A DNA stretch of 64,000 nt from the NCBI RefSeq assembly GCF_900269665.1, contig NZ_LT985361.1:1250040-1314039 (forward strand), given 5' to 3'. Origin of the DNA: Nocardia suismassiliense (GTDB lineage Bacteria > Actinomycetota > Actinomycetes > Mycobacteriales > Mycobacteriaceae). How positions within the stretch are numbered: position 1 is the stretch's first letter; every line of letters starts with the position of its first letter. This document shows positions 51,001 to 59,043 of this stretch, piece by piece. The notes beneath the pieces were generated by a model that saw nothing but the letters and a program-made list of their open reading frames with translations, had not been told where the DNA came from and did not search any database. The position numbers and the translations under genes were made by a program.

Positions 51001-52876
51001 GGCGAAGATCATCGCCGAGAACGAGGTCAGCACGGTGCATTTCGTGCCGTCCATGCTGGATGCCTTCCTCGTGCCGGATTCGGCGGCGGACTACCCGAGC
51101 CTGCGCCGGGTGTTCGCCGCGGGTGAGGCGCTGTCCGCGGAGACCGCGACGACCTTCGCCGACACCGTTCCGGGTACCCAGCTGGTGAACTGGTACGGGC
51201 CCGCCGAGGCGACCGTGGTGACCGACTACCTGGTGGAAGGCACTGCCGCACTGGCGGTTCCGATCGGTACACCGGTGGCCAACACTCAGGTGCACGTGCT
51301 CGACCGGCAGCTGCGCCCGGTGCCGCCCGGTGCCGCGGGCGAGCTGTACATCGCGGGCGTACAGCTGGCCCGCGGCTACCTCGGTGCCCCCGCCCTCACC
51401 GCGGAGCGTTTCGTGGCGCACGAGGGCGGTACGCGCCTGTATCGCACCGGTGACATCGTCCGCTGGCGCGTTGGCGCGCTGGAGTACCTGGGGCGCAGCG
51501 ACTTCCAGGTCAAGCTGCGCGGTCAGCGCGTCGAGCTCGGCGAGATCGAAACCGTGCTGCTCGGCCACGAATCCGTGCGTCACGCCGCCGTCTCCCTCGT
51601 CGGCGGCCCGTCGGGTGATCGGCTGGTCGCCTACCTGGTCGCCATGCCGGGGGAGACCGTCGACCAGACCGCGGTGCTGTTGCACGCGCGCGGCGCGCTG
51701 CCGTCGTACATGGTGCCGTCGGCGTTCGTCGTGCTGGATGCCTTGCCGCTCAACGCCAGTGGCAAGCTCGACCGCAAGGCACTGCCGGTCCCCGAACTCG
51801 CCGCCCGCCCGTACCGGCCGCCGACCACCCCGCTGGAGCGGACCATCGTCGAGGTGTTCGCCGAGATCCTCGGCGTCGAACGGGTCGGCCTGGACGACGA
51901 CTTCTTCGATCTCGGCGGCAATTCACTGGTCGCCACCCGCGCGGTCAGCCGGTTGCGCACGCTCACCGGCGCCGAGGTCCGGGTGCAGTGGTTCTTCACC
52001 GATTCCACCCCCGGCGCGCTGGCCACCCGCATCCTCGCGGCGCTGGCCGGAGACCACGACTACGACCTGGACTCGAACGCGGCGCTCGGTGTGCTGCTGC
52101 CGATCCGCACCAGAGTGCCGCACGACACGGCCGCCGCCGAGCCGCTGTTCTGCCTGCACCCGATGTACGGATTGTCCTGGTGCTACGCGGGACTGGCTCG
52201 GTACGTGCCCGCCAGCAGGCCGATCTTCGGTCTGCAGTCGCCCGCGCTCACCGAAGACGGCTATCTGCCCGTGTCGCTGGCCGAGATGGCGAGCCGGTAC
52301 GTCGCGGAGATCCGCGCCGTCCAGCCGGCCGGGCCGTACCGGCTGCTCGGCTGGTCGCTCGGCGGGGTGCTGGCGCACGCCGTCGCGACCGAACTGCAAG
52401 CCGCGGGTGAAGAGGTCGCGCTGCTGGCCATGCTGGACAGCCATCCCGACATCGACGTCACCGACTTCCGGGCCGCGATCCGGGAGGCGTTGAGCGAGCT
52501 CGGTATCGGCGCCGACGCGCTGCTGCCCACCGAGGGCGACATCCACGACCTCAGCGACGAGGCGCTGGCCGCGCTGCACGCCACCATCCCGCCGGACATG
52601 GCCGTGCTCACGCCGGAGCGGGTGCGCCGGATCTACCGCAGCGCGGTGCGTTCGGCCGAGCTCATCGCCGAGCATCGCCCGGAGGTGTTCCGCGGCAGGC
52701 TCGACTACTACAGCGCGGCCGGGCACGAGACCGCGGCAGCCAACTGGCAACCGTTCGTCGACGGCCGTGTCGAAGATCACCCGGTCGGCGTCGCACACGA
52801 TCAGATGACCACGCCGGAGGCGCTGGCCGAGATCGGGCCGGGCCTGTCCGACCTGCTCGACCCGCGGGCGCACTAG
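36056..52876 (+). CDS. NRPS3: five modules, degenerate E in module 4, TE
   Basis: The 5606-residue enzyme: A1 (179), PCP1 Ser 567, C2 (HH 751), A2 (1234), PCP2 Ser 1626, C3 (HH 1821), A3 (2315), PCP3 Ser 2736, C4 (HH 2920), A4 (3413), PCP4 Ser 3799 in GGDSI, degenerate E about 3845-4260, C5 (HH 4442, DCL-like start [14 protein letters not shown]), A5 (4906), PCP5 Ser 5290, TE about 5325-5606 (GWSLGG, Ser 5434). Codes read by eye: A1 and A4 DALFVGGIMK, A2 DVWDFILVSK, A3 DLWHLILVSK, A5 DIWHFAWVVK; none is a textbook code I know. Modules 1-3 mirror NRPS2. C3 has HHIAADA instead of HHxxxDG. ATG 36056 is preferred over GTG 36050 because it aligns with the NRPS2 start and overlaps the leader ORF stop. 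Confidence 0.94.
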   Translation: MTRPARVRPTRTRRARVTTLPQLMATAVEANPNGLGVVLADAAGTLAELSYAELDERSTRLARLLIDRGVGPEDLVAVGIPRSIDSVVAVWAVAKAGAGFVPVDPNYPADRVEHMVADSGAVCGLTVAAVRDELPDRVDWLSIDTADCARWLEEFPADPVTYIDRVRPLRAEHPAYVIYTSGSTGTPKGVVVTQAGLSGFCDEQRERYQVTSDSRTLHFASPSFDASVLELLLAIGGAATMVVVAPTVFGGEELAALIRRERVTHAFITPAALASVDPAGLDELRVVVAGGEACPPELVRRWVVPVSGRQVREFYNGYGPTETTIMTNISAPLVPDAPVPIGGPIRAVTEYVLDEQLVPVTGATVGELYITGAQLARGYHDRAGLTAARFIANPFDANGTRLYRTGDLVRWTADGELEYLGRNDFQVKIRGFRIELGEIDAVLAAHETVDFAVTVGHQLDSGATILVSYVHSAPGMDADAAELAAVAEQRLPAHMVPTVVMVIAAIPLTPVGKLDRAALPAPRLQTKVFRAPVGPLEELVADVFAELLGPGAPVGADDHFFELGGNSLIATQAAARLGTALSARVPARLIFETPTVAGLAERMESLKGAGDRRALAPTERPEHIPLSLAQQRMWFLNQFDTASAANNIPIAVRLSGALDVSALQAAIMDVIERHETLRTVYPAIDGTGYQVVLPAAQAVPDLAPKPLAEHELADWLRGLALAGFDVAAEVPLRVALAELSPSEHVVVVVVHHIAADGASVAPFLRDLLGAFLSRRNGAPPALPPLPVQYADYTLWQREVLGDEHDPDSVAAAQIAYWRAALAGIPDRLELPADRPRPAIASNAGAEYTFEVSAEVHRGLTELAQRAGASEFMVVHAAFAALLARLTGTDDIVIGTPVAGRGERELDGLIGMFVNTLVLRTPIAPGASFAELLAATKETDLAAFSHAELPFERLVEVLDPVRSQAHHPLFQVALFFQNMSKAHVELPGLSAHAVEFDGAVAKFDLQLTVVPQKEDGFSAQFTYATDLFDEATIAEFAQRFERLLAAVGTDPDCAVGEIDLLAPDELARILVGWNETRHAVAPELLLDGYRRTAAAYPDAVALAYEGTELTYREFDRRVNQLARLLISQGVGAESLVGLAIRRSLDLVVGMYAIVTAGGAYVPLDPDHPAERIAHILETAQPACVVTTSKDAVEVPAGTTALTLDTVDTNAFDGAPVRDEELVRKVLPQHPAYVIFTSGSTGRPKGVAVSHAAINNQIEWMLAEYPLGPDDVYLQKTATTFDVSLWGFFMPLRVGAKLVVATHDGHRDPVYVAETIAAQRVTVTDFVPSMLTVFAAHTAAGACPTLRDVFVIGEALPPETVAAFATVSDARVHNLYGPTEAAVSVTYWPADGSDPRTVPIGLPQWNTRVYVLDGRLRPVPAGVPGELYLSGDQLARGYVRRPDLTSDRFVADPFGFGERMYRTGDLVVWRDRTGGRSHRLDYLGRTDFQVKFRGQRIELGEIETALLAQPAVNQAVALVSRSALGDQLVAYVVAVPGQRVEQAQLLAAIAETLPAYMIPTAIVALDAFPLNPSGKLDRKALPEPTFTAREFRAPATPVEEIVAEVFGEVLGLDRVGADDDFFALGGNSLIATQLVARLGAAVDARVPVRTLFETPTVQSLAAAIDSQTHGARGVPLGSIARPDRLPLSLAQRRMWFLNRFDQSDGDAAVGSAAYNLPFALRLTGALDVAALGAALDDVVSRHEVLRTVYPENADGPIQVVLPASRVQLDVTARPVAAAEVPGEVYALASTPFDVTDEVPVRVRLLEITDGTAESDHVLAVVVHHIAADASSMGPLVRDVMIAYAARTAGEAPGWSPLPVQYADYALWQRAVLGDEADPESIAAQQILFWRKQLAGLPDLLELPTDRPRPAIASMAGARVDVQIDAATHAGLVELARAHGATLFMVVHTALAVLLARLSGSGDIAIGTPVAGRGERELDDLIGMFVNTVVFRATVDGGAAFTDVLARQRDTDLQAFAHADIPFERLVEVLNPPRSTAHHPLFQVGLSFQNIARTALELPGLAVTGVDANLDVSQFDLHLIVGDSYDESGTPTGMGGFFTYATDLFDAATVQGFAERLARILAAVVADATIPVGDIDLLAAAERDAVLSRWNDTAHQVDAVVTLPWFLQRAVLAAAPEAVAVVTDLPDGARHELTYVELDTRVNRLARYLISIGVGPESRVALAFRRSVDLVVAMYAVAKAGGAYVPVDPDQAAERTGYILETAAPVCVLTNADADFDTEVAPVVPIDELVLSSFASGPLADTERLAPLRPANTAYVIFTSGSTGRPKGVAVSHAAIANQLQWKTAEFGLSDRDAVLLKTAATFDLSVWEFWSAVACAGKLVIAAPDGHRDPAYLNELITREAVTTLHVVPSMLDALLVHTGTESAPAPSPLRRVLAIGEALPAALAQRFLATRPEAELFNLYGPTEAAVSITHHRVTEADHGSVPIGAPEWNSQVYVLDSRLRPVPVGVFGELYLSGTQLARGYFGRADLTADRFVANPFQSGERMYRTGDLVAWNRDGELNYQGRTDFQVKIRGFRIELGEIEAALLALPEIAQAAVVAKSDPKTGDRLVAYLVGRAEPAAPAGPASSFAVQAAAFAQAAEGEASEDAGLDVAQVKSALSEALPSYMVPSAFVVLDALPLNVNGKLDRKALPEPEFEAQVFRAPSTPIEEIVASVYAEVLGVERVGADDDFFALGGNSLLATQVAARIGAALDARVPVRALFEAATVAGLAIKVEHTTAETTRTPLVAQPRPEHIPLSSAQQRMWFLNQFDTAAAVYNIPAAIRLSGDLNVDALQQAVADLVARHEIMRTVYPETMNGPEQRVLAPHEVSVDLAPAQIGEERVAHEVQRIVSAGFDVTMEVPFRARLFQLAATEYVLVFVAHHISADGWSMGPLTRDLMLAYAARSGGEAPSWAPLPIQYADYALWQRSVLGSDDDPESLAGAQLAYWTTELADLPDELNLPADRPRPAAQSFAGGKTDFVVDADVHAALVGLAKQHNATLFMVVHTALAVFLARMSGTEDVAIGTPIAGRGEPELDDLIGMFVNTLVLRTKVAADLGFTELLAANRETDLRAFANSDTPFERLVEVLDPERSAGRHPLFQVALSFENLAATSFELPGLSFAALDPAADTAKFDLLLTVREQRTEAGAEAGLAAEFTYARDLFDEHTVAEFGRRFRGILAAVAQDPATAVGDLEILDESERAELVTRSGGDAVAPRSLPELMASAVTRNPTGAALVVGGRSFSYVELDAASSQLARTLIDRGAGPDVLVALAVRRSVESLLALWAIAKTGAAIVPIDPTYPPERIAHMVADCGAALGVTLTAELGALPTLAGGRPWFVLDDRDFTFDVASRSDRPISLTERHGPIRSSNAAYVIYTSGSTGLPKGVVVTHAGLANFSAEQVERYGLDQSTRALAFASPSFDASMLELLLALGSAGALVVAPPLTFGGSELADLIRAEGVTHAFLTPSVLASLDPDGLAGMQAIVAGGEAVPADLVTKWAGAENRRFYNGYGPTETTIMTNISDPLRPGEPVTIGGPIRGMRSLVLDRRLRPVPEGVAGELYLGGIQLARGYHAKPGLTASRFVADPYGVPGERLYRTGDVVRWARSGGEPVVEYVGRNDFQVKVRGFRIELGEIDAALTAQPGVEFAVTLGRESGSGATMLVSYVLPATGVTLDVAELTEELGAILPEYMVPTAIVVLDEIPLTPVGKLDRRALPEPALETTAYRAPQTHAELTIAEVIGEVLGIDRVGLDDDFFALGGDSIVSIQVVSRSRGRGVTFAPRDVFELRTVAALAKAATVEDGPGDESGDLPLTPHAARLLDTGVEVRAIALDVPESCAVEAVHTAVGKVLDQHPMLWVRLDRSGDTPVLRIPPADERTGEAFRRLDAQHGETTLPIDDVVQAAAAALDPEQGRNIHFVLTGGPEGRSTLIVVANGLVVDDISWRTMVDQLTAAWSRGRHAAPAAPESGLGVLIRALSTKAHDLRTVGELGWWERILATVPEGNVADGRDLRVRSRVSLAITAEGAAAVVAAATAYHATVDDVLLTAVALALQTSAGESVTRALGSVIRLSADERSATNADESMVGGFTTEFPLPLRLTRIDADDALVGGPAAGAALAQIKELRRSVPSHGVGYGLLRYLNADTAAELSELGRGRFALRYRDLRPARVHTDTPADDLLLDLTVDAADDGLVARFDYASAVFAADEVKTFAEHWIYALGGLAEHGLRADGVTYTPSDFTLVRLKQPTIDRLAAAYPTLTDVWPVTPLQSGMLFHALLAESSVDVYTTQFVLDLGGTVDTGRMHAAAQAVLDRHDNLRVAFAEDDAGNPLQVVQDSLEVPWRYIDLGQLAPEAAAEELAGIKAADLADHFDMRTAPLLRFALIRSAAADPATADGPATGTYHLLVTSHHILIDGWSMPLLMKDLLTLYALGGNSRHLPKVPSYRGYLAWLAAQKADAAREAWRAALSGITEPTPLAPVDPGREISAGVGEVGFELAQSDTTALTRLASGLGVTVNTVVQAAWGLLIGRSVDRDDVVFGATVSGRPPQLDGVESMVGLFLNAIPVRVRLGATDTLGGLLRQLQAEQAGLLDHHYLGLSDIQETVGVEGLFDSLVVFESFPVDRDGLDKASAIDGMSVTGVGAVNGTHYPLTVMVVLDSQLRVSVKYLRDLFDEPAAQALAQRLSALIRRFVTNPQARVADIDVLLDGERAELAARNATEVPELLDDATLLSLFDAQVARTPDAVAVRYGDVTLSYAELDLRSRALAAEIARWGVGPESLVGVAMRRGVDLVVAIYAVLRAGAGYLPIDPDHPAERNEYVLASAAPACVLTTGDAFVTDTDIAVVAVDTLYLPLDSVSRTDIGVHPDNVAYAIYTSGSTGRPKGVVITHRQMVNQFRWAQRAYPHDTGDVVLHKTPITFDISTWELFWPLQTGASIVVAEPDGHRDPVYLAKIIAENEVSTVHFVPSMLDAFLVPDSAADYPSLRRVFAAGEALSAETATTFADTVPGTQLVNWYGPAEATVVTDYLVEGTAALAVPIGTPVANTQVHVLDRQLRPVPPGAAGELYIAGVQLARGYLGAPALTAERFVAHEGGTRLYRTGDIVRWRVGALEYLGRSDFQVKLRGQRVELGEIETVLLGHESVRHAAVSLVGGPSGDRLVAYLVAMPGETVDQTAVLLHARGALPSYMVPSAFVVLDALPLNASGKLDRKALPVPELAARPYRPPTTPLERTIVEVFAEILGVERVGLDDDFFDLGGNSLVATRAVSRLRTLTGAEVRVQWFFTDSTPGALATRILAALAGDHDYDLDSNAALGVLLPIRTRVPHDTAAAEPLFCLHPMYGLSWCYAGLARYVPASRPIFGLQSPALTEDGYLPVSLAEMASRYVAEIRAVQPAGPYRLLGWSLGGVLAHAVATELQAAGEEVALLAMLDSHPDIDVTDFRAAIREALSELGIGADALLPTEGDIHDLSDEALAALHATIPPDMAVLTPERVRRIYRSAVRSAELIAEHRPEVFRGRLDYYSAAGHETAAANWQPFVDGRVEDHPVGVAHDQMTTPEALAEIGPGLSDLLDPRAH
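39350..39600 (+). repeat. Near-identical tract shared with NRPS2 (26860-27110)
   Basis: This is the NRPS3 partner of the tract in NRPS2: the first part of A2, with long exact matches and the same T-ending codons in an otherwise GC-ending gene. It supports recent sequence exchange between the two sister synthetases. Confidence 0.7.
47591..48840 (+). other. Degenerate epimerization domain in NRPS3 module 4
   Basis: The region has E-domain order and follows a GGDSI carrier domain, the type normally paired with E. The catalytic HHxxxDG is [12 protein letters not shown], so both His are lost (Asn-Gly at 47966-47971, residues 3971-3972). The WFTS-type motif reads VGGFTTEFP, and FNYLGQ is missing (RFALRYRDL). 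[12 protein letters not shown] is kept. The frame is intact. The domain is probably inactive as an epimerase. Confidence 0.85.
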
Positions 52877-53067
52877 GTGTGTGCGAAGGTGGGTCGGACG
52901 CGTCGGAACAGGGGTAGTTCAGGCATGATGGGGCAACCCTGCGGTAACGATCACCTCTTTTGCCGCGACTACATAAGCCGTATGGTCTGCCGTGGTGTGT
53001 CCAGGGCATCCACCGCAGGCGTGTGGGGAATGCAGATGGAATCTCGAGACGAAGCGAAGGTGCGAAA
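52877..53067. promoter_or_regulatory. Promoter region of the mycolyltransferase gene
   Basis: This 191-base gap follows NRPS3. GCAAC-N6-GTAAC (52933-52948) is close to the GTAAC direct repeat bound by MtrA, which is known to control fbpB in M. tuberculosis. TACATA (52971-52976) is a possible -10 element. GCGAAGG at 53054-53060 is the ribosome-binding site for the TTG start. MtrA control is inference from a short motif. Confidence 0.4.
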
Positions 53068-54138
53068 TTGATACGTCGACAGACCCGGCGCAGCGGCCTA
53101 CGTGCCGCCGCGGCGATCGCGGCCACGGCGGTCCTTGCGGGAGTGATGACCGGTCTCGGCGTGACCACCGCGTCGGCAGCCGACCCGATCATCGAGGGTA
53201 AGAGTCTGCTCGCCAACCCGACCGCCCCGGACGGATCACGTATCACCAAGGCCGAGTACAAGGATGCGCGCAACATCCGGCTGTACGTGTACTCGGCGGC
53301 GATGGACCAGAAGGTCATCATCGACGTCCAGCGCCCGGCCGACGCCTCGGTGCCGCGCCCGACCCTCTACCTGCTCAACGGCGCGGGTGGCGGCCAGGAC
53401 GACGCCTCCTGGCAGGCGAAGACCGATGCGCTGCAGTTCCTTTCGGACAAGAACGTGAACGTGGTGCAGCCGATCGGTGGCAAGTGGAGCTACTACACCG
53501 ACTGGATCAAGGACGACCCGGCGCTCGGGCGCAACAAGTGGAAGACCTTCTTCACCGAGGAGCTGCCGCCGCTGATCGACGGCGCGCTGGGCACCAACGG
53601 CGTGAACGCGATCTCCGGCCTGTCCACCTCGGGCACCACCGTGCTCGCGCTGCCGATCGCCAAGCCGGGCCTGTACAAGGCGGCCGCGGCCTACAGCGGT
53701 TGCGCGCAGACCAGCGACCCGGTCGGCTCGGAGTTCGTCAAGCTGACCGTCGAGACCTGGGGTGGCGGCAATACCGACAACATGTGGGGCCCGCAGGGTT
53801 CGGCGGAGTGGGTGGCCAACGATCCGTACGTGCACGCCGAAGGTCTGCGCGGACTGGACCTCTACATCTCCACCGGCAACGGCCTGCCCGGCCAGTACGA
53901 CACCCTCGACGGCAAGTACGCGCTGCCCGGCGCCTACGGTCTGGCGAACCAGATCATCATCGGCGGCGTGATCGAGGCCGGCACCAACTACTGCACGAAC
54001 AACCTCAAGGGGAAGCTGGACTCGCTGGGCATCCCGGCGACCTACAACTTCCGCAACAGCGGCACCCACTCGTGGGGCTACTGGCGCGACGAGTTCCAGC
54101 TGTCGTGGCCGGTGCTGGCCCGCGGCCTGGGCATCTGA
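53068..54138 (+). CDS. Secreted mycolyltransferase, antigen 85 family
   Basis: The 356-residue protein has a basic, hydrophobic signal peptide (IRRQTRRSGLRAAAAIAATAV) with probable cleavage after TASA. The mature part is the Ag85/alpha-beta-hydrolase esterase fold. TLYLLNGAGGGQDDASW is the oxyanion region, SGLSTSGTTVLALPIAKP matches the Ag85 GxSxxG nucleophile motif, and GTHSWGYWRDEF matches the Ag85 GTHSWEYW motif with the catalytic His. It should transfer mycolates between trehalose monomycolate and cell-wall acceptors. The TTG start at 53068 is preceded by GCGAAGG seven bases upstream and begins the signal peptide; the longer frame from 52960 has no export signal. It ends just before a strong terminator. 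Its position behind the NRPSs is probably chance. Confidence 0.9.
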   Translation: MIRRQTRRSGLRAAAAIAATAVLAGVMTGLGVTTASAADPIIEGKSLLANPTAPDGSRITKAEYKDARNIRLYVYSAAMDQKVIIDVQRPADASVPRPTLYLLNGAGGGQDDASWQAKTDALQFLSDKNVNVVQPIGGKWSYYTDWIKDDPALGRNKWKTFFTEELPPLIDGALGTNGVNAISGLSTSGTTVLALPIAKPGLYKAAAAYSGCAQTSDPVGSEFVKLTVETWGGGNTDNMWGPQGSAEWVANDPYVHAEGLRGLDLYISTGNGLPGQYDTLDGKYALPGAYGLANQIIIGGVIEAGTNYCTNNLKGKLDSLGIPATYNFRNSGTHSWGYWRDEFQLSWPVLARGLGI

Positions 54139-54168
54139 GGCTTCAGCTTCACCAACTGAATACGGACT

Positions 54169-54206
54169 GACCGCCTGGTTATACCTTCGGGTATGACCAG
54201 GCGGTC
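54169..54206 (+). terminator. Strong terminator with TTCG tetraloop
   Basis: The stem pairs GACCGCCTGGT (54169-54179) with ACCAGGCGGTC (54196-54206), then a T-G wobble pair, then ATACC with GGTAT, closed by a TTCG loop: 17 pairs in all. It sits 30 bases after the mycolyltransferase stop and is followed by a short CTTT. It also shows that a start for the next gene at 54193, inside the stem, is unlikely. Confidence 0.85.
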
Positions 54207-54261
54207 GGCTTTCAGGGGTAGCTCTAACCAAAAAGTTCGGGAACCCGTAAAATTCTGTTCC

Positions 54262-55509
54262 GTGAGTGCAACGATGGTCGAGTCCGCTAAGTCTGTGTCC
54301 CAGCGGGCCCGTGCGGCCAGCCTCCTGCTGGGGCCGGCCTTCGTGGCGGCGATCGCCTATGTGGACCCCGGCAATGTGGCCTCGAATATCAGTGCGGGCG
54401 CGCAGTTCGGGTATCTGCTCGTATGGGTCATCGTGATGGCCAACGTGATGGCCGGACTCGTCCAATTCCTCTCCGCCAAGCTGGGATTGGTGACCGGTAT
54501 GTCGTTGCCGGAGGCGGTGCGGGAACGGTCGGGCAAGTGGACCCGGCTCGGTTACTGGGGGCAGGCCGAGACCGTCGCCATGGCCACCGACCTGGCCGAG
54601 GTGGTCGGCGGCGCGATCGCACTCAACCTGTTGTTCCAGCTGCCGCTGCTGGTCGGCGGTGTGATCACCGGCGTGGTGTCGATGGGCCTGCTGCTGGTGC
54701 AGGACCGGCGCGGGCAGCGGCCGTTCGAGCGGGTGATCACCGGGCTGCTCGCCGTCATCGCCATCGGCTTCCTGGCCAGTGTGTTCATCTCACCGCCCTC
54801 GGTCGGCGGCACCCTCGGCGGACTGGTGCCCAGGTTCCAGGGCGCCGAGAGCGTGCTGCTCGCCGCGGCCATGATCGGCGCGACGGTGATGCCGCACGCG
54901 GTGTATCTGCATTCCGGCCTGGCCAGGGACCGGCACGGACACCCGGCGCCCGGCCCGCTGCGGGTGCGGCTGCTCAAGATCACCAAGGTGGACGTCGCAC
55001 TGGCCATGGTGCTGGCAGGCACGGTGAACCTGGCCATGCTGCTGATGGCGGCGAATACGTTGCGCGACCGGGAAATCGAGACGCTGCAGGACGCGCACAC
55101 CGCCGTCGGCGACGCGCTCGGACCGGTCGCGGCGCTGCTGCTGGCCATCGGCCTGCTCGCCTCCGGCCTGGCCTCGACCTCGGTCGGCGCCTACGCGGGC
55201 GCGATGATCATGCAGGGCCTGCTGCGCAAGCAGATTCCGCTGATGGTGCGCCGCCTGGTCACCCTGATCCCCGCCCTGGTGATCCTGGCCGTCGGCATCG
55301 ATCCCACTCGGGCACTGATCATCTCCCAGGTGGTGCTGTCCTTCGGCATCCCGTTCGCGCTGATTCCGCTGGTGCGATTCACCAGCGATCGAGTCCTGAT
55401 GGGCAACGACGTCAACCATCGCGTCACCACTGGACTAGCCTGGCTGATCGCGGCCATCATCTCGGCACTCAACGTCGCGCTGATCTATCTGACCCTCACC
55501 GGCGCCTGA
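54262..55509 (+). CDS. mntH: Nramp-family Mn2+/Fe2+ transporter
   Basis: The 415-residue membrane protein has 11 predicted helices. The Nramp metal-site motif in helix 1 is AIAYVDPGNVASNISAGAQ. The helix 6 motif GATVMPHAVYLHSGL contains the MPH signature that with DPGN coordinates Mn2+. Both are the key residues of proton-coupled MntH importers. GTG 54262 or ATG 54274 is the likely start; the frame from 54193 would begin inside the terminator hairpin. No clear MntR/IdeR-type box was recognised in the short upstream region, which holds AAAATT near 54249 as a possible -10. The SDR gene converges on it 36 bases downstream. Confidence 0.93.
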   Translation: MSATMVESAKSVSQRARAASLLLGPAFVAAIAYVDPGNVASNISAGAQFGYLLVWVIVMANVMAGLVQFLSAKLGLVTGMSLPEAVRERSGKWTRLGYWGQAETVAMATDLAEVVGGAIALNLLFQLPLLVGGVITGVVSMGLLLVQDRRGQRPFERVITGLLAVIAIGFLASVFISPPSVGGTLGGLVPRFQGAESVLLAAAMIGATVMPHAVYLHSGLARDRHGHPAPGPLRVRLLKITKVDVALAMVLAGTVNLAMLLMAANTLRDREIETLQDAHTAVGDALGPVAALLLAIGLLASGLASTSVGAYAGAMIMQGLLRKQIPLMVRRLVTLIPALVILAVGIDPTRALIISQVVLSFGIPFALIPLVRFTSDRVLMGNDVNHRVTTGLAWLIAAIISALNVALIYLTLTGA

Positions 55510-55545
55510 AAGCCGCACGGCCGCCGGGGCATTCGGCGTCGATCG

Positions 55546-56571
55546 TCAGACCCAGTTCTCGATCCAGTACTTCCAGATCAGCGGCGCGTAACCGGCCAGC
55601 GGCGGCACCTTGATATCGGTGCCCGCGAGGGCGGCGGAGGTATTGCGGCAGTCGAACCAGCAGCTGAACTCGCTGTGCTCCAGCACATCTTGCGGAACGC
55701 CGACCCGGGGCAGCACCCAGCTCGCGCCCGGCACCTGCAACACCATGTCGAGCGCGCGCTTGGGCATCACCTCGACCAGGTGCGGCGCACCTGCCTCGTC
55801 GGCGAACAGGTTCAACGCCTCGGCCACGCTCTGTCTACGCGGATCGACCAGATGGTAGGTCGTCGCGTCCGAGCCTGGTTGGTGCGCAATATGATCCAGC
55901 GCCCGCGCTACGAAATCGACCGGGACCATGTTGGTTTCGCCGAGCTTGGGCACCAGCACCGGCAGAATGCGCGGCAACTGGGCGCCCATGCGCAGCAGCC
56001 GGAAAAAGTAGTAGGGGCCGTCGATCCGGTCGATCTCACCGGTCCGGGAATGGCCGATCACGATCGAGGGCCGGTAGATCCGCCAGGGCAGCGTGGCCGC
56101 GCGCACGATCCGCTCGGCCTCGAACTTGGCCCGCTGCGTCGGCGTGGCCAGCACCTGGCCCACGTCGAACATGTCCTCGGTGAACAGGCCCTCGGCCGAG
56201 CCGGCCACCTCCACCGTCGAGACATGATGGAGCAGACCGGCTTTCAAACTTTCGGCGACATCGACCACGTGCCGGGTACCGTCGGCTCGCTCCGCCAGGT
56301 CGTAGCTGGACGCCAGATGGAAGACATGATCGATCGCGCCGCGATGCTCGGCCAGCCACGCCGGGTCGATACCCAGCCCGGGCGCACCGAGGTCGCCGGG
56401 CACCGGTAGCACCCGATCCGCACCATGCCACTCGCGGGCACAGCAGGCGAACCGGTCGGCGGACTCGGCGCCCGGCCGTACCAGCACGTGGATGACACCC
56501 TCGCGTTTCAGCAGCTCGGGGATGAGGAACCGACCGATGAACCCAGTTGCCCCGGTAACCAGGTAGCCCAT
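55546..56571 (-). CDS. Extended SDR protein (thioester-reductase/epimerase-like), catalytic Tyr missing
   Basis: The 341-residue protein starts with the NAD(P) motif YLVTGATGFIGRFLIPELLKR. It contains the extended-SDR strand HVFHLASSYDL, the Ser segment HHVSTVEVAGSAEGLFTED and RIYRPSIVIGHSRTGEIDRIDGPYYFFRLL, which resembles the reductase domains that act on acyl thioesters (NAD_binding_4). In the active site the usual YxxxK is TPTQRAK, so the Tyr four residues before Lys is Thr. It may be a non-classical or inactive member. The gene is convergent with mntH. Its start at ATG 56571 is set by the nucleotide-binding fold beginning at residue 2. Function unknown. Confidence 0.8.
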   Translation of the reverse strand: MGYLVTGATGFIGRFLIPELLKREGVIHVLVRPGAESADRFACCAREWHGADRVLPVPGDLGAPGLGIDPAWLAEHRGAIDHVFHLASSYDLAERADGTRHVVDVAESLKAGLLHHVSTVEVAGSAEGLFTEDMFDVGQVLATPTQRAKFEAERIVRAATLPWRIYRPSIVIGHSRTGEIDRIDGPYYFFRLLRMGAQLPRILPVLVPKLGETNMVPVDFVARALDHIAHQPGSDATTYHLVDPRRQSVAEALNLFADEAGAPHLVEVMPKRALDMVLQVPGASWVLPRVGVPQDVLEHSEFSCWFDCRNTSAALAGTDIKVPPLAGYAPLIWKYWIENWV

Positions 56572-56782
56572 GAGGCATGAGCCTAGCTCTGTCCGCCTCT
56601 CCGGGACTTCAGGCCGGACTCGTGCGCGTTGGATGTCGCGTTGGCGACCGGCGGTTGGGTGGTGAGTGGGGTTGGCCTGTGCCCGGGGAGTTACCCATGT
56701 GCTTGCGAAATGAGTTGTTCTGGAGGGGATCCGGCGTTCGGCGGCGTCCGGTGCTCGGAACGGAGTGCGAAGTGGGGGTGGG

Positions 56783-57604
56783 TCAGTCGGCGAAGACCGC
56801 TTTGCGCTTGGTGAGCATGGCGGTGGCGCCCTCGATGAAGTCGGGGGAGGTCAATAGTTCGGTCTGGCCGGACTTTTCGGCTGCTAGGGCGGTGTCGAGG
56901 GCGGTCAGCGTCGCTTGGTTGAGGGCCTTCTTGGTGAGTTCGAGGGCGCGGCGGGGGCCTGCGGCGAGCTTGGCGGCGGCGGCTTCGACCTTCGCGTCGA
57001 GTTCGGCGTCGGGGACCACCGCGGTGAACAGGCCGGCCTGCTTCGCGGCGGTGGCGGGCAGGCGTTCGCCGAGCAGCGCCATCTCCGCGGCGAGGGGTCG
57101 GCCCGCGGCGGCGGCGATCATGGCGGCCGCGCCGCCGTCGGGCATCAGGCCGATATTGATGAAGGCGAGCAGGAGATAGGCGTCCTCGCTGGCGTAGACC
57201 AGATCGGCGGCCAGCGCGATGGCGACGCCGACGCCCGCCGCCGAGCCCTTGACGCGGGCGATCACCGGGACCGGTGCGTCGACGATGGCCTTCACCAGAC
57301 GGTTCGCGGCGTCCATGGTCATGTCGGGGGTGATGCCGCGCTGGGCCTCGCGCGCGGTGGCCGAGAGGTCGGCGCCGGTGCAGAAATCGCCGCCCTCGCC
57401 GGTCAGCACGATCACCCGCACCGAGCGGTCCGTGGCAGCCGCGACGAAGGTGTCCCCGAGGGCGACCATGGTGTCGTAGTCGACGGCGTTCTTGCGCTTC
57501 GGGTTGGTGATCGTCACCCGCAGCACCTTGCCGTCGTGCACCGCCGAAAAGCCCGTTGCCGGCGCGGAGGACGCGACTGTCGCCGCAGAATCGGAATTAC
57601 TCAT
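56783..57604 (-). CDS. Enoyl-CoA hydratase/isomerase family protein (EchA type)
   Basis: The 273-residue crotonase-fold protein has TNPKRKNAVDYDTMVALGD (crotonase start) and VIVLTGEGGDFCTGADLSA (oxyanion hole and CoA site). VKGSAAGVGVAIALAADLVYASEDAYLLLAFINIGLMPDGGAAAMI gives the second oxyanion-hole Gly and the active-site loop. In that loop the hydratase Glu position near LMPDGG reads Asp-Gly-Gly, as in many EchA isomerase/hydratase variants of uncertain reaction. It is cytosolic and of normal length. It is divergent from the double-TetR gene, with two repeated TGGTTAACTT sites between them, so that regulator may control it. Confidence 0.88.
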   Translation of the reverse strand: MSNSDSAATVASSAPATGFSAVHDGKVLRVTITNPKRKNAVDYDTMVALGDTFVAAATDRSVRVIVLTGEGGDFCTGADLSATAREAQRGITPDMTMDAANRLVKAIVDAPVPVIARVKGSAAGVGVAIALAADLVYASEDAYLLLAFINIGLMPDGGAAAMIAAAAGRPLAAEMALLGERLPATAAKQAGLFTAVVPDAELDAKVEAAAAKLAAGPRRALELTKKALNQATLTALDTALAAEKSGQTELLTSPDFIEGATAMLTKRKAVFAD

Positions 57605-57649
57605 GTCTGCTCCTACGCTGCAACTCAGCAGCTACTCTGCCATGAATAC

Positions 57650-57678
57650 TGGTTAACTTTGCGAATTGTGGTTAACTT
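57650..57678. promoter_or_regulatory. Two direct repeats TGGTTAACTT, likely TetR operator
   Basis: TGGTTAACTT occurs at 57650-57659 and again at 57669-57678, 19 bases apart (nearly two helical turns), in the gap between echA and the double-TetR gene. Each has the palindromic core GTTAAC. This is the only AT-rich patch in the gap and is placed to control both promoters. Binding by the neighbouring regulator is inference. Confidence 0.6.
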
Positions 57679-57734
57679 AGGTTCCATTGTCGGGCGCTGT
57701 CAACCAGCGGCGCCGCCGGAGAACGGAGAGGTGC

Positions 57735-58988
57735 ATGGTCGCGGATCGCAGCGAGGTCGGCCTCGCTTCCGCGCGGCCGGATGCCGATTCCGGTGGCGGT
57801 GCGGGCCGGACCGCGGCGAGCCCGGTGCGCCGCAGGCCCAAGGACCGCAAGGTGCAGATCATCCGGGCGGCCGCGCGCGCGTTCAGCGATCGCGGGTACT
57901 ACCCGGTCGGCGTGGACGAGATCGCCGCCGAAGTGGGGATCTCCGGGCCCGCGCTGTACCGGCATTTCACGAACAAGTACGCGTTGCTCGTCGCGGCCGC
58001 CGAAGAGGGTGCGCGGCACCTGCTGAACGTGGCCCGTGCCGCGGACGACACGGAACTGGAACCCGCGCAGCGGCTGGACGCACTGATCCGCGCGATCAGC
58101 GAACACACCATCGAGATCCGCCGCGAGGCCGGGCTGTACCGCTGGGAGCGGCGCTACCTGGAACGCGAAGACCGAGTCCGGATCCGGCAGATCTACGACG
58201 ACTTGAACGGCACGCTCGCCGAACCCATTGCACTGCTGCGCCCGGAGTCGCCGCCCGCGGATGTCGCGATGCTGGCGGCCGCGGTGCTCAGCGCGATCGC
58301 CAGCATTTCCGCGCACCGCAGTGCGCTGTCCGGTGCCAGGCTGCTGCCGTTGTTGCACGACATGTCGTGGGCGATCCTGCGCGCCGAGTTGCCGCCCGCC
58401 CCGCCGGAACCGGATCCGGGACCCGTCACGCGCGGCCTGCCGGTGTCCTCGAAGCGCGAACAACTGCTCACCGAGGCGATCCGGATCTTCGGCAGGCAGG
58501 GCTATCACGAGGCGAGCATCGAGGAGATCGGCGCGGCCGTCGGCATCAACGCCTCCAGCGTGTACCGCTACTTCGCCAGCAAGTCCGACCTGCTCGCCGC
58601 CGCGTTCTATCGGACCGGCGATCGGGTCGCCCTCGCGATCACCGAGGCGCTGGCCGAGGCCACCAACCGCGAGGACGCGGTGCGCCGGATCGCCGAGCGG
58701 CAGGCCCGCCTGACCTTCGCGATGCCGGAGATCATGCCGGTCTACTACGCCGAATTCAGCAATCTGCCGCAGGCCGAGCAGCACAAACTGCGCGCCATTC
58801 AACGCCAGAACGTGCTGGAGTGGGCCAACCTGCTCGATGGTGATCCCGTCGAGGCGCGGTTCCGGGTGCACGCCGCCATCGGCCAGGTGATCGATGTCGG
58901 GCGGCTGCTCCGGTTCGACTCCCGCCCAGCCCAATTGGCTCGGGTGACCGCCTTGATGCAAGCCGTCCTGCTCGGTTCCGAGGCATAA
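57735..58988 (+). CDS. Regulator with two TetR-type DNA-binding domains
   Basis: The 417-residue protein contains two complete TetR N-terminal HTH units. The first is VQIIRAAARAFSDRGYYPVGVDEIAAEVGISGPALYRHFTNKYALL (residues about 38-85). The second is QLLTEAIRIFGRQGYHEASIEEIGAAVGINASSVYRYFASKSDLLAAAF (about 240-290). Each is followed by a helical ligand/dimer domain. A single TetR protein is normally about 200 residues, so this is a tandem fusion. ATG 57735 has AGAGG nine bases upstream and is preferred over 57687. It is divergent from echA and faces two TGGTTAACTT repeats. By analogy with KstR/FadR-type regulators it may sense an acyl-CoA; that is inference. Confidence 0.88.
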   Translation: MVADRSEVGLASARPDADSGGGAGRTAASPVRRRPKDRKVQIIRAAARAFSDRGYYPVGVDEIAAEVGISGPALYRHFTNKYALLVAAAEEGARHLLNVARAADDTELEPAQRLDALIRAISEHTIEIRREAGLYRWERRYLEREDRVRIRQIYDDLNGTLAEPIALLRPESPPADVAMLAAAVLSAIASISAHRSALSGARLLPLLHDMSWAILRAELPPAPPEPDPGPVTRGLPVSSKREQLLTEAIRIFGRQGYHEASIEEIGAAVGINASSVYRYFASKSDLLAAAFYRTGDRVALAITEALAEATNREDAVRRIAERQARLTFAMPEIMPVYYAEFSNLPQAEQHKLRAIQRQNVLEWANLLDGDPVEARFRVHAAIGQVIDVGRLLRFDSRPAQLARVTALMQAVLLGSEA

Positions 58989-58990
58989 CC

Positions 58991-59027
58991 CGGCTTTCCG
59001 CACACCGAGTCGCTGTACGGAAAGCCG
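58991..59027. terminator. Bidirectional hairpin terminator
   Basis: A perfect 10-base-pair stem (CGGCTTTCCG at 58991-59000 with CGGAAAGCCG at 59018-59027) and a 17-base loop separate the convergent double-TetR and aldehyde dehydrogenase-like genes. Confidence 0.7.
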
Positions 59028-59043
59028 AGCAGCGCGCGGCAAT

